Positions 13,869-25,545 of a DNA stretch of 64,000 bases are shown one piece after another (within the stretch, counting starts at the first letter, position 1; every line of letters starts with the position of its first letter). The DNA comes from Amaurobius ferox (lineage: Eukaryota; Arthropoda; Arachnida; Araneae; Amaurobiidae). The stretch lies in NCBI GenBank assembly GCA_951213105.1, contig OX578146.1, positions 51,057,275 to 51,121,274 on the forward strand, given 5' to 3'. Position numbers and translations under genes: made by a program. A model generated the notes under the pieces. The model saw only the letters and a program-made list of their open reading frames with translations. It was not told the origin of the DNA and did no database searches.

Positions 13869-14860
13869 ACTTTCCTTATATACATAGTACAATGTATAAG
13901 GAAAGTATTGTGACGGGGTTGAAAGTTCGAATTCGAGTTTTCGGCGGGAGAGCACGTTTCAAGCATCCCTGATTACGAATTGAACATTTTTGAGGTGATC
14001 TGTGTGTGTGTGTGTGTGTGTGTGTCTGTGTGTGAAAGTATGTGTTTGTGTGTGTGTGTGTCTGTGTGTGAAAGTATGTGTTTGTGTGTGTGTGAAGACA
14101 ATATCTCACGAACGAATGGAGCGATTCGATTGAGATTTGATACAAAAATTACAATCCGTGAATCCTGAATACCGTGAGCCTATTGTTTTTAAACACAATC
14201 GAATGTTCAGAAGCCCCCTAAATTTTCGAGTGAAATTTTGAAACAATCATCAAAAAATCAAAACCTTTAATAATGTTACGCAAATAGACATTTCTTATGT
14301 AATTTTGCTTTAGAAAACGATTGACATAAACTTTGGAACGCTAGAATGAACCTTTTTCGAGATGTTGCACATTTTTCAAATAAATTTATCAAAAAATCCC
14401 ATAAATAAAAAAAATTTAGTAATTGTTGAGAAACATGTTCACTTTTCAGATGTAATATCATACGATAAATTTGGTGACACCATTCTCGTGGATCTAGTTC
14501 GTTCCATTCATGAGAAAAGTTACTTTGAGTACTACTTTTGTATTTGAACACCAATAGTCATTTATCTGCTGTAAGAATAACTTATTTCTCCGTCCATAAG
14601 GTTTGGCGAGATTTTGGCAATGGATTTGGTGGAATGTCGCCAACTTGGCGATTTTTTTCTTAAATGTTGAAAATTGATGAAAATCTCGCCAAATGAATAA
14701 AAATGCCACTAAATCAGTAAAAATGACGACTAATTGACGAAAATTCAATGTCTTGGAAAGAATATAAGTATCTGCTATAAGAATAACCTATTTGTTTTTA
14801 CTGTAAAAGTAGTAAATTCATTGCATTATATAAGGAAAGTCATGTGCTGACCACATCAGA
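13869..14860 (-). mobile_element. HINE/Helentron-like element, family B, full length
   Basis: Starts with the hairpin ACTTTCCTTATATACAT...ATGTATAAGGAAAGT. A GT microsatellite with GTGAAAGTATGTG interruptions spans about 13999-14095. Then come ATCTCACGAACGAATGGAGCG, the GGCGAGATTTTGG palindrome region (14622 on), and the terminus TATAAGGAAAGTCATG...CATCAGA. Flanks are T-rich on both sides. Confidence 0.8.
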
Positions 14861-15384
14861 TTTATTTTACTACAGTTAATTGGGGGTCGCTTGCAGATGA
14901 TAAGAAATAAAACTTCTCTTTTATTAAATTTAAATATGTTTTTAATTCCAATTATTACAAGACATGTCACTCTTTTTATCATTTTGTGCTCGCAAGATCA
15001 CCACCATTAATTTAATGCCCCCTTCCTTCGTTTTATTATCTTTGTTTTTTTAATCTCATCCACTAATGGTGTTTGTTTGGAATTTCAATTATCTCTCTGT
15101 GCTCCTAAGCTATTGTGAAGTTGAAGGTTGGCTGTTATTATTCCCACGAGGTTATAATGGTTAAAACATTAGTTCTGCGGAAACTTTTTCCTCGTTTATT
15201 TAGGCAAGCGCAGAAGATATTTTCGTGATAAATTTGGATTTGGGTTTTTTGCAGTGTTGTGCGTATTGATAATTAGATTCATTTTTTTTTTATATTGTAT
15301 TTACATCTGCTTAAAATGGTATTATTTTTTCACCAATACATATTTTATGATATCATTCCAAGTATAGGAATCATTCAAATTTTT
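14861..15384. other. Unrecognised sequence
   Basis: AT-rich, no gene or repeat recognised. Confidence 0.5.
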
Positions 15385-15424
15385 ACTTTCCCTGTATACA
15401 TAGTATAATGTATACAGGGAAAGC
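15385..15424 (-). mobile_element. Hairpin-only remnant of a HINE-like element
   Basis: ACTTTCCCTGTATACAT, a six-base loop AGTATA, then the near-perfect complement ATGTATACAGGGAAAGC, followed by the family B-like ACTGTGACGA. The rest of the element is absent. The arm sequence is intermediate between families A and B and keeps pairing. Confidence 0.7.
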
Positions 15425-15674
15425 ACTGTGACGACATATATTCTAACTAGTCTGCGTAAATTCGTACTTAGATTTTAAATATCAGTTTAAAAAAAAATGT
15501 AAAATAAAATATTGATATAAATTTTAGATTTAAAAATTATCTAATAAGGGGAATTACTTTGAAAAAAATAAATAGATAGATCTGAAAATTTTAGCATACG
15601 TGAAATAATATTATGCAGAACACTGCATTGCCACACAACTGTCAGAATTAGAGAAGATACAGCATAACATAATT
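15425..15674. other. Unrecognised AT-rich spacer
   Basis: Nothing recognised beyond the hairpin remnant at its left edge. Confidence 0.5.
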
Positions 15675-16536
15675 ACTTTCCCTATATACATAGTATAATG
15701 TATAAGGAAAGTATTGTGACTGGTCGGATATTCGAATTCGAGTTTTCGTCGGAAGAGGAATACCTAAACTCGATTCGAATATAACAACATCCCTAAACTC
15801 GAATCGAACGTTTTTGAGGTGATGTTTGTGTGTGTGTGTGTGCGTGTATGTGTGCGTGTGTATGTGTATGTTTGCGTGTGTTTGTGTATTGACGCTGTCA
15901 TGAATCATTTTCCAGATATTGCATATTTTTCAAATAAATATATCAAAAATTCAGATAAAATTAAAAAAATATTAACTATTGTGAAGCATGTTCACTTTAA
16001 ATATGGAATATTCAGTGACAAATTTGTTAATATCATTCTCGTGGATCAAGTTCATTCCATTCACGAGAGAAGATATTTTGTATATGATAAAAAAAAATTT
16101 ATGATAGAAGATAGTTTTGTATTTTGACACCTAACAATTCGCTAACAGTCATTTATATATAAGAAATGCTCTTCTCTCCATGGTCTACAACGCTTTGATG
16201 ATAAATTTAGCAAACGTGGCCATTCATTTAACGAAATATCGCTAACTTGGCCACATTTTACCCCAGATTAGCGAAAATATCGTCAAAATTGCAAATGACA
16301 ACTATATTATTTATTGCGGATGCTATCAATATTGATAATTGTCAATTTAGAATTGCAGAAATATAAGTTAATTGGGTACTTCAAAACAGTTTTATATGTT
16401 GTCATCCGGAAAAGCGCCAAATGTACAAGTCAATTTTAAACTCATTGTGCCGCAGATTTTATGCATCAGTATTTCACTGTAAAAGGTGTAAATTCATTGT
16501 ATTATATAGGGTAGGTCATGTGCTGCCGACATCAGA
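15675..16536 (-). mobile_element. Family B element with an internal deletion
   Basis: The hairpin and flank (ATTCGAATTCGAGTTTTCG) are intact. The microsatellite (about 15826-15890) is joined directly to CCAGATATTGCATATTTTTC, so the block holding the ATCTCACGAACGAATGG module is missing. The palindrome region and the terminus GTAGGTCATGTGCTGCC..ATCAGA are present but diverged. Confidence 0.75.
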
Positions 16537-16606
16537 TATTTTTAAAACCGCTCTTTATTTTACATCAGCCAGTCTTGCCTTTAGAGATTACAACCTTCCG
16601 ACCGGG

Positions 16607-16647
16607 TTACCATAAACCCTTGGGTTGGTCGTGTGGTCTGGGCTTTC
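16607..16647 (+). mobile_element. 5'-truncated SINE tail
   Basis: TTACCATAAACCCTTGGG and GGTCGTGTGGTCTGGGCTTTC align with the last ~45 bp of the SINE body. It lies between two copies of AACCTTCCGACCGGG (16592-16606 and 16648-16662), so it looks like a separate truncated insertion. Confidence 0.65.
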
Positions 16648-16662
16648 AACCTTCCGACCGGG

Positions 16663-16949
16663 GGGCGCGGTAGCCCATTGGTTAGCGCGCTGGAGTTGCA
16701 CTCGGTAGGTCCGGGTTCGATTCCAGCCACTGCCAAAACTGCCGCCGTGTTCATGCGGAGTACGATCACGTTAAACATGTGGGTCCGAAAGTCCTTCCGA
16801 GAGGTTGGTGGAAGGGGAAGGAGGGTACGGTCCCTGTGGATGCCTCCCCCACTGGGTTCCGGTCTAAATTGGGTGGCACTCCCCGACCGTCCAAAACAGT
16901 TACCTTACACCTTTCTGGTACGTCGGACGGTCTGGATTTCAACAACAAC
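16663..16949 (+). mobile_element. tRNA-derived SINE, full length
   Basis: A-box-like GGTAGCCCATTGGTTAGCG and B-box GGGTTCGATTCC are correctly spaced. They are followed by GTGTTCATGCGGAGTACGA, CACTGGGTTCCGGTCTAAA and a short AAC tail. It is flanked by the 15-bp direct repeat AACCTTCYGACCGGG (16648-16662 and 16950-16964). RNA polymerase III promoter elements are visible. No protein is encoded. Confidence 0.9.
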
Positions 16950-16964
16950 AACCTTCTGACCGGG

Positions 16965-17290
16965 AAGAAGGGTAAAATCATGCATTGCATAGGGGCCTGA
17001 TCGATAAACAATTTATAAGAAAAGGTCAATAACTTTTAAAAATTGTCGTAGTGTGTGTGGGGGGGGGGGGGGTTGCTGCCTAGTGGCCCTAAAACTCTGT
17101 CGGAAAATTTATAATTAAGAAGTAAAGAAAATAATAAATATATAAAAAATAGAAAATAATATAAATATAGTGAAGAAAATTTATAGTTAATCTTTTCATT
17201 ATTCATAGATCCAATTACGAAATTATAAAACCTAAAATTTTAATATTTTTATCAGATATCTTTAAATCAGCATCCAGTGAAATTCAGAAA
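16965..17290. other. Unrecognised sequence with a G14 run
   Basis: The only notable feature is a GT run that becomes G14 at about 17059-17072. Confidence 0.6.
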
Positions 17291-17570
17291 GATCAGCTGG
17301 ATTTTCGCAAGAAACCCCATTAATACTTTCAGGTCAAATTCAGTTTCCACAATTTAGTTCCTTGTCTATCCAGGTCCTATTTAGATCAGCTGGATTTTCG
17401 CAAGAAACCCCATTAATACTTTCAGGTCAAATTCAGTTTCCACAATTTAGTTCCTTGTCTATCCAGGTCCTATTTAGATCAGCTGGATTTTCGCAAGAAA
17501 CCCCATTAATACTTTCAGGTCAAATTCAGTTTCCACAATTTAGTTCCTTGTCTATCCAGGTCCTATTTAG
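17291..17570. repeat. 93-bp perfect tandem repeat, 3.0 copies
   Basis: Units begin GATCAGCTGGATTTTCGC at 17291, 17384 and 17477 and appear identical throughout, which implies a recent origin. As 93 is divisible by three, one frame stays open through the array (17362-17580). There is no independent evidence of coding. Confidence 0.95.
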
Positions 17571-17630
17571 TTTTCAATGAAAACAGATAAAAATACATAT
17601 CAACAAAAAATGATTCATTCATTCATTTTT

Positions 17631-18580
17631 ACTTTCCTTATATACATAATGTATAAGGAAAGTATTGTGACGGGGTCGAAAATTCGAATTCGAGTTTTCG
17701 ACGGGAGAGCACGTTTCAAGCATCCCTGATCACGAATCAAACATTTTTGAAGTGATGTGTGTGTGTGTGTGTATGTGTGTGTGTGTGTGTGAAAGTATGT
17801 GTGTGTGTGTGTGTGTCAGTGAGTCTGTGGAGACGATAACTGACGAACGAATAAACCGATTCGAACCAAATTTGGTACAAAAATCACAATCTGTAAACAC
17901 TGGAAGCCTATTGTTTTTATACGCAATCGAATGTTCAGAACCCCCTAAATTTTCGAATGAAATTTTGAAAAAATCGTCAAAAAATCAAAACCACTAATAA
18001 AGTTACGTAAATAGACATTTCTTATGTAATTTTTCATTAGAAAACGATTGACATAAATTTTAGAACGCTAACATGAACCATTCTCGAGATATTGCACATT
18101 TTTCAAAAAAATTATCAAAAAGTCATATAAAATAGAAAAAAAAATCCTATTGAGAAACATGTTCACTTTTCATATGTAATATCATTCGATAAATTGGGTG
18201 ACATCATTCTCATGGATCTAGTTCGTTCCATTCATAAAAAAAGATACGTTGAGTAATACTTTTGTATTTGAACGCCAATAGTCATTTATCTGCTGTAAGA
18301 ACAACTTATTTCTTTGTCCATAACGCTTGGCGAGATTTTGGCGACGAATTTGACGGAATGTCGCCAACTTGGCGACTTTTTTAAATGTTGCCAAATTAAC
18401 GAAAATCTCGCCAAATGGATAAAAATGGCGCTAAATCAATGAAAATGACGACTCATTGTCGAAAATTCAATATCTTGGAAAGAATATTAGTATCTACTGT
18501 AAGAGAAACCTATTTTTTTACTGTAAAAGTAGTAAATTCATTTCAATATATAAGGAAAGTCATGTGTTGCCCACATCAGA
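17631..18580 (-). mobile_element. HINE/Helentron-like element, family B, full length
   Basis: Hairpin ACTTTCCTTATATACATAATGTATAAGGAAAGT, GT microsatellite (about 17757-17817), ACTGACGAACGAATAAACCG, then the palindrome region. In that region GGCGAGATTTT at 18329 pairs with AAAATCTCGCC ending at 18412. The terminus is TATAAGGAAAGTCATG..CATCAGA. T runs flank it. Confidence 0.85.
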
Positions 18581-18879
18581 TTTTTTATTATCGTTTCTCC
18601 ACGTTCTATTATGTTTCAAATTTTCAATTTCACAATCACTATCACTAGTATAGAGAATTTTTTTTTCCTTCTTTGCAATTTTGAGGTTTTGACGAAAACA
18701 CACGTTTTAAGACCCTTGAACATTCGTCGTTGATTTGGGATATCGTCTCTGAAACCTCTTAATGCCACTGTATGTGAAGCAGTAAGATAAAGAGGCAATG
18801 ATATGAGATGAGAAGGATTTTGCAGTTCAGTTCACCTGATTTTTTTTTTAAAATTATTTTTATCAAAATATCATTCAAA

Positions 18880-19075
18880 AATGTGGTGACTTTCTGAATA
18901 TGTGATAAAATTTCAAATTTTACGGTTCCGGTATTCACAGACTGGGTAATCGCCCTTTCATTTTAATTGCTCCATTTTTTACGTTCACAGATATGCGAAC
19001 ACACGCACATAGACATACACATGCATAGACATATACATAGACATAGACATGTACATTCGAATTCAGGAATAAATA
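18880..19075 (+). mobile_element. Decayed family B fragment
   Basis: GGTATTCACAGACTGGGTAA, CATTTTAATTGCTCCAT and a degenerate ACATAGACATACACAT microsatellite follow the family B order toward the hairpin. The hairpin itself is lost. Confidence 0.5.
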
Positions 19076-20835
19076 CTAAAACCGACAAATCCATCGGAAT
19101 TTTGATACTATCTATGTAGATTGTACGTAAAATAATATAATCAATAATATCTTAACCACATTTTTAATTACAAATGTGGCAACGAATCAGAGCAAATCCC
19201 TCTCACCGAATACACATTATTATAATAAATAAATCGGTTGTAAAAAAAGAAAACTGCAACTCAACTTCTACAGTTACGTTCACCTGAGTAGTGCACCATG
19301 ACCGCATGAAAAAGACCAAACAAGCCAAGGCCAGGAACAATCGCCAAAGAACTTCATTAGGCGATATTTTTCGTAATCTCGTACTATGATGCTTTTACAG
19401 AAACACCAACAGTTTGCTTATTGGGATGCTTATTTATTTCATTTCTTTCCTTCTCGTCTTTTTTTTCCTTCTTTCTCTTTTTGTCGTACTCGAAACCGAG
19501 GTCAGTATGGAAAAGGTCGTTTTTGTATTTCCAAACCCAGTAAATGCAATAGAAGGATGGCGTAACCGTGTACGTGTTGTGTTTTTGACGGATGGGCAAA
19601 GCATACGCGGTTGTGATATTGTTTACAAGAGGGAGAGGAATTGTTCATTTTACTTGCTGTTCGAAAATGTGTTAAATTTTGGTTTATTTGTCCTGCTACG
19701 TTTACCAGTCACTCTTTTGTTTGCATAGTGATATTTTTTCTACGACCTTCTATGTCGCGATAACTTTAGACAGATCCGTTTTTTTTTTTACCATAATCTA
19801 AGTTGGAAAATGCTGGGACCAGTACTTTTCAATAGTCTGTGACAGAAAGGTAGGCAAAGGGGGTTGGGGGTAGTGCCGCTGACAGAATATTTCGGACAGT
19901 GTTTCTTTCAGGCATACATCCGGGGGGCTTCGACCCCCCCCCCGGATAATTATATTAACTTTGTTTATATAACATTAATAGAACATTAAAATATTAATTA
20001 AAGAAAGTTAATATAACATTTTATATTAACTTTTTTTTCTATTAATGTGAAAGCAGTTAGATGTATTTATATAGGTCAAATAGAAAACTTGCCCCCCTCC
20101 CCCCCGGGCAAAAAAGTCATGAAAAACTGCTTGATTCCGGGCCCCTATGCAACAAATGCGTGGGCTCCCTACTACCTCATATGTTACGTTATTAGCCTTT
20201 TTTTATAAACATTCTATGTGTTCAAGGCCCCTATGTATCCTTCGTTTCTCTCGGTCAGCAAGCTTGGTTGGGAGGTGGTATTATAGCCCCCCCCCCCCTT
20301 GACACAAAAATTGCTTTTATTCTCCATAGTTCCATGCTACCAGCACTGTAAAAAACCCTGTAAAACCCCATTCAGTCATACCCCCACTTCTTAGATCCTA
20401 GCTATGTCTATGAACTATAAGATACTTTCAACTATATAGAAAATCATTCAAGTAGTGCAAATTAAGGAACGTCGACTAATTAAGTACATTATCATGGTTA
20501 GCATCCAAGTTAGGGTGCGAATTCTTTACAATGATGACCGAACTACTATAACCCTGCATGTCAGGTATAAAAAATATCTCAAAAAAGACAGAGTTTCAAT
20601 TTTTTTGCAGCAGACACGCGTTTTATAGCAGCGATTTTAATTCGCTAGTCTTCGACGAACAGGGTGTTATCCTGGATAGAAAGAAAGTAGGAAAATAGGA
20701 AGGTCGTTCGGATGATCAGACTCGAAATGTAAAATTTCGATCTGGAAACTAAAGGAAATTAACTAGTGTGTGGCTCAACTCGACTTTCTCATATCAAATC
20801 AATTTTTAAATAGCTTGTGATTATTATTATTATTA

Positions 20836-20868
<33 letters not shown>

Positions 20869-21599
20869 TTGAGCAAGCATGCAGGGAGAGAAAGTGCTGG
20901 ATATTCCTTTAAGGAATGCGAGTCTACAAGTTATAATATGGTTATTAAAAAAGTAAAATTTTGCATGTCATTTACGCTCTTATGTACATATACAATAAAC
21001 TTGCTTTGAAATAATTACATTTTTTAATTAATAATGAACAAAATTCATGGCCTCCCATAGTCGCACACGAATGTATAGAAGGGCTCAAATATTCAGAGCG
21101 ATACATCAATATAATGATTGAGATCACTGTAAAACATTATTGGTAATACCATTATTAGATTTTATAATGTTTAAAGAAAGAAAATAAATTTCGATATATT
21201 TTGAATATTTTCTTTTTAAATTAATAAAAAACTACACTTAAAAGGAAAACATTACATATCCACTATACGTTCTTGGATGCCCTCTTTTCCCTTTCCCCAT
21301 CTTTCCGCATTTCTCTTATTAATATGAAGTTTTTTTCATTCATCTACAATATTATTTCATTGCAGAAAAAAAAAAATGCTGAAATATGTAAGTAAACAAA
21401 TCAAACATTCATCTGAACTTTATTTTGGAAATTTGTGAAACTCCAAATTTATTCGTACTATATATTATTATTGTATTCTATCAAACTTCATAAAATTTTC
21501 TTCAATGGCCTTTTCAGTAAGTTTAAGATAAATTGAAATGTCGGCTACCCTAATTGAAAATTGGATTTTTTTTTCAATTAGGCTGAACTTTTCTCAAGG
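19076..21599. other. Unrecognised sequence with GC homopolymer patches
   Basis: Includes the GC hairpin at 19917-19948, C runs near 20092-20107 and 20287-20298, and a T28 run at 20836-20863. A 104-codon plus-strand frame at 19414 has a hydrophobic start but no domain, so I do not call it. Confidence 0.5.
19917..19948. repeat. GC-rich hairpin with G and C homopolymer arms
   Basis: ATCCGGGGGG, loop CTTCGA, then a C-run arm ending CCCGGAT. A second GCCCCCC..GGGC hairpin lies at about 20093-20108. Confidence 0.6.
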
Positions 21600-21608
21600 A
21601 GACTCCCA

Positions 21609-21875
21609 TGGGGTGGAACAGCCCAGTGGTTAGTAATACACTCGGACAACCTGAGTTCGATTCCTGCCTCTGCGCAAACTCTCCCCGTGTTTACTCGGAG
21701 TGCGAGCACGTTAAATATGTAGGTCCGCAAATCCTTCCGAGAGGTGGTAGGGGAAGAAGAGTATGGTTCCGGTGGATGCCGACGCCACTGGGTTCCGGTC
21801 TAAATTGGGGGCACTTCCCGGTCTTCCAAACAGATACCTTAAACCTTCGGGTAGGCCGGACGGTCTCGATCGAAG
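21609..21875 (+). mobile_element. tRNA-derived SINE, full length
   Basis: A-box region CAGCCCAGTGGTTAG, B-box GAGTTCGATTCC, conserved CACTGGGTTCCGGTCTAAA and a GAAGA tail. Target duplication AGACTCCCA at 21600-21608 and 21876-21884. Same family as the 16.7-kb copy but with a GAA-type tail. Confidence 0.9.
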
Positions 21876-21884
21876 AAGACTCCC

Positions 21885-22564
21885 AGCCCCTTCTCACTCT
21901 TGCCTGTTTACGGACCAAGGACGTCTGCACGTTTCTTTTTTTAGATATTTCTCTGTAAACCTATATCTGTATATAAACCTACTCTCTTTTAAATCTGTTT
22001 AATAGCTCACCTAACGCATTGTCATCTACTATCTCGAACAACCTTTAGCTAAACGTTTCCCTTATTATCCCATCTCAAACGCTGACCCCAATACGACAGA
22101 AAACTGGTCCTTCCTACCCATAATTGTAGGTCGACCAAGTCAGACCAACCTACGCGTAGATGGGTTGCAAGCAAGATGACCCAACCCTACCACCAGGCGA
22201 GATATGCAACTTCACCCTTTCGTTTGAGAATCGTCTGCTGAAAAAAACAAAGAGGGAGTTCATGGAGTACTTAATGGGTGAATCAGCACTGTTCGATTTA
22301 AATTTTTTGCCCAAATAGGAATGAATGGAAGGTTCAAATAGAAAGGGAAGTTGATGGATTTCTCGCTTGAGGAGCTTGTTGGAAGTGGAGCGAGAGTGAC
22401 ATGTTTTATGTTCCAATTTTCTGTAATTATTTACTACCAAATATCATAAAGGTAACATATTCTGTTTACAGCGATTCTACATTCAGTAGAGAATATAGAG
22501 CTGCGAATGTAGAAGGATGGGAAAATTTTGTGTTTTGTATACTTTTTCTGTATTAAGTAACTGC
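21885..22564. other. Unrecognised sequence
   Basis: No gene or repeat recognised. Confidence 0.5.
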
Positions 22565-23020
22565 TGTCCCTCCGGGTCAAAAATTTTCATTTTACTTGAA
22601 GCATCTATTTCTCAAGATTGACAACAAATAGAGTTTAGATGATAACTCACATGCATTTAGCATCACATTTTGTAGGAGGTTAGAGAGGCTTACTACGGAT
22701 TTCCATTTCTGGTTTTTTCCTTTTTCGGTTTAAAAATTCTTCTTGAAATGTTTATTTCTCAAGATTGGACATAGATTGAGTTTTGGTGATGGCTAACATG
22801 AATTCAGCATCAAATTTTACAGGAGGTAGAGTTTTACTAAAGATTTTCACTTCCGGGTTTTTTTTTTTTCATTTTCTGTTCAAAAAAGTTCCTTGAACAT
22901 CTATTTCTCGGAATTAGCTATAGATATAGCTTAGATGATGACTGATATGGATTCAGCATCACACTCTTGAGGGGGTTGGAGTTTCATTAAGGATTTCCAC
23001 TTCCGTTCTAGAGGTGCCAC
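22565..23020. repeat. Diverged tandem repeat, about 148 bp x 3
   Basis: TATTTCTCAAGATTG-type blocks recur near 22611, 22758 and 22907. Each is followed by GATGATRRCTxACATG, AGCATCA and GGATTTCCACTTCCG-like blocks in the same order. Identity is moderate, so the array is old. The period is close to that of the internal module of family A. Confidence 0.7.
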
Positions 23021-24002
23021 TTCTGTTTATTCCGAGAGTTCGTATGACTGTATGAAATAAGTAAATAAACGAGAATAAGAGTGCTTAATAGTTCCCTCAA
23101 AAATGAATTGCACACACCATTTGCTACCCTGTGAAGCCCTTTTTCATAAATTTCTTGTTAAAAATATGATACTGAAATGTTCAATTACGCCAAGCTAAAT
23201 TTCATCGCAGAAGAAAATAAAATTCTCTGTCAGTAATAAAATCCTCTGTTCTCATAAGCGAGCAAAATGGCAAACATAATTCAATCATGTATACAAACGA
23301 TGTATCAAAATCTATTCAGATATAACACGAAACCCTTCCCCCCAGGCTGCGTTCTGCATCAGACGTAAAACTGCGTTTAATCCATATTTATATATTTTGA
23401 TGCGACGAAGCGAGAGTGAAAGATGAATAGAATTATCCCCATTTATATTCTCCCCCACAATTTTCCCCACAGCCCATCAAATGATTCTGAAAGAGAAAAC
23501 CAATCAAATGAATTTATTCAGGGATAGTCGTCGGCAGATCGGGGTTAGAAGGGATTTTCTTCATAACTTTTTGCAGCTCTTGTTTGCTTTTCTCACTTTC
23601 GCATTAAAGTGTTGTGTGTGCGGTTTTACGTGGATTGAAAATGTTCTATTATACAATCCATTAAAATATTATTAAATTCAGTAGAACTCGCTTATAACGA
23701 GTCAGAGATTCCAAATATTAAAGAGCAATTAGGTTAAATAGATAAATATTAAGAGTAAATAGATAAAATAGGTTATGGAGACTTAAAACTATAGAATAAA
23801 ATTAGCAAATAAAATGTTTTATACTGTGAATACAAGGGTACAAATAAAATAAGATATAGTAACTGAATTATAATCAAAATAAATGAATGACATTTTGCAA
23901 TGATCTGATTATAGTGGAACTCCAGTATTACATTTCTGTGTGGAACCAATTACAAAACGTTATACGCAGGAAAACACATACGGGAAATTCTATTTTAACT
24001 AG
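23021..24002. other. Unrecognised AT-rich sequence
   Basis: No gene recognised. It leads into the 135-bp satellite. Confidence 0.5.
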
Positions 24003-24967
24003 TCCATAAAATCAAGGACAGCAAGTAAGAAAATAAATATACCATTTACCAAATTTTTCACTTGTTAAAGATTTAATTTACGATGCACATAGAAAAATTC
24101 TAAACGTATCAAACATGTCAAAAAACCTATAATTATTCTATAAAAATCAAGGACAAGTAAGAAAATAAATATACCATTTACCAAATTTTTCATTTGTTAA
24201 AGGTTTAATTTACAATGCACATAGAAAATTCCAAACGTATCAAACATGTCAAAAAACCTATAATTATTCTATAAAAATCAAGGACAACAAGTAAGAAAAT
24301 AAATATATCATTTACTAAATTTTTCACTTGTTAAAGATTTAATTTACAATGCACATAGTACACAATGCACATTTAATTTACAATGCACATTCCAAACGTA
24401 TCAAACATGTCAAAAAACCTGTAATTATTCTATAAAAACCAAGGACGACAAGTAAGAAAATAAATATACCATTTACCAAATTTTTCATTTGTTAAAGGTT
24501 TAATTTACAATGCACATAGAAAAATTCCAAACGTATCAAACATGTCAAAAAACCTATAATTATTCTATAAAAATCAAGGACAACAAGTAAGAAAATAAAT
24601 ATACCATTTACTAAATTTTTCACTTGTTAAAGATTTAATTTACAATGCACATAGAAATATTCCAAACGTATCAAACATGTCAAAAAGCCTGTAATTATTC
24701 TATAAAAACTAAGGACAACAAGTAAGAAAATAAATATACCATTTACCAAATTTTTCATTTGTTAAAGGTTTAATTTACAATGCACATAGAAAAATTCCAA
24801 ACGTATCAAACATGTTAAAAAACCTATAATTACTCTATAAAAATCAAGGACAACAAGTAAGAAAATAAATAAACTATTTACCAAATTTTTCATTTGTTAA
24901 AGGTTTAATTTACAATGCACATAGAAAAATTCCAAACGTATCAAACATGTTAAAAAACCTATAATTT
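24003..24967. repeat. 135-bp satellite, about 7 copies
   Basis: Units carry AAGGACAACAAGTAAG, AATTTTTCACTTGTTAAAG, CAATGCACATAG and CGTATCAAACATGTC. AAGGAC starts at 24014, 24149, 24280, 24441, 24576, 24711 and 24846. The third unit is longer (161 bp) through a local duplication of TTTACAATGCACAT. Confidence 0.95.
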
Positions 24968-25029
24968 AGCGATTCTCTCAATTTACTATTAACTTTTAAA
25001 ATGATTCTCCACAGACAATAAATACTACA

Positions 25030-25170
25030 AGGAAGACACTTCCATTGCAGATAACACTATCCATGCGTTTCGTGCTTATTATGCGATCATCAGCATGGGA
25101 TAACCGTTAACTGCAATAGCAACAAGAAAACTTCCTATTTGCTGCAAATTAGCGAACTTCAATGGGAACT
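25030..25170. mobile_element. Single arm of a foldback MITE (family D)
   Basis: CCATTGCAGATAACACTATC, GGGATAACCGTTAACTGCAA and CAATGGGAACTGCCAATT match one arm of the foldback element at 35.7 kb. The partner arm is missing here. Confidence 0.65.
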
Positions 25171-25239
25171 GCCAATTTAAGTCCTTCCACGTTAGTCGGC
25201 ATAAAATCCGTATACAATTTAGCTCGGATTACGCGAATC

Positions 25240-25545
25240 TGTAAAGGCCAAGTTCAAACTCACAAGAACCGCCAGAAAGGGACATTCCCCAAAATAAGGA
25301 AAACTCCCGTTGCAGATAATAGTATCCATGGGCTGGTTTCGCGCTTATTATTAGCATAGAGTAGCTGTTAAATTCGCAGCGAATAGCAAGTTTTATTGCT
25401 GCCATTCCAGTTCGCGATTATGATGTCGCGGTTATGCAGTACGCTGTCCATGGTTACTGTTATCTGCAATGGAAGTGCCTTTCTTATTTTGGGGATCGCC
25501 GTTTCTGGCGGGTTGTGTTTTGAATAAACACTATATTTGCGGAAA
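25240..25545. mobile_element. Foldback MITE (family D), rearranged
   Basis: The left arm (CACAAGAACCGCCAGAAAGG, CCCCAAAATAAGGAAA, GCAGATAATAGTATCCATGG) is the inverse of the right arm (CCATGGTTACTGTTATCTGC, CTTATTTTGGGGATCG, TTTCTGGCGGGTTGTG). The centre is shortened compared with the 35.7-kb copy. Confidence 0.7.

Noticed and set aside
16633..16959. 108-codon frame across the SINE
   Set aside because: It lies entirely in a tRNA-derived SINE with Pol III boxes and a target duplication.
19414..19728. 104-codon frame with a membrane-like N-terminus
   Set aside because: The hydrophobic part comes from a T-rich tract; the rest has no recognisable family.
24003..24967. CRISPR-like array
   Set aside because: Units are 135 bp tandem copies with no short repeat alternating with unique spacers; it is an animal satellite.
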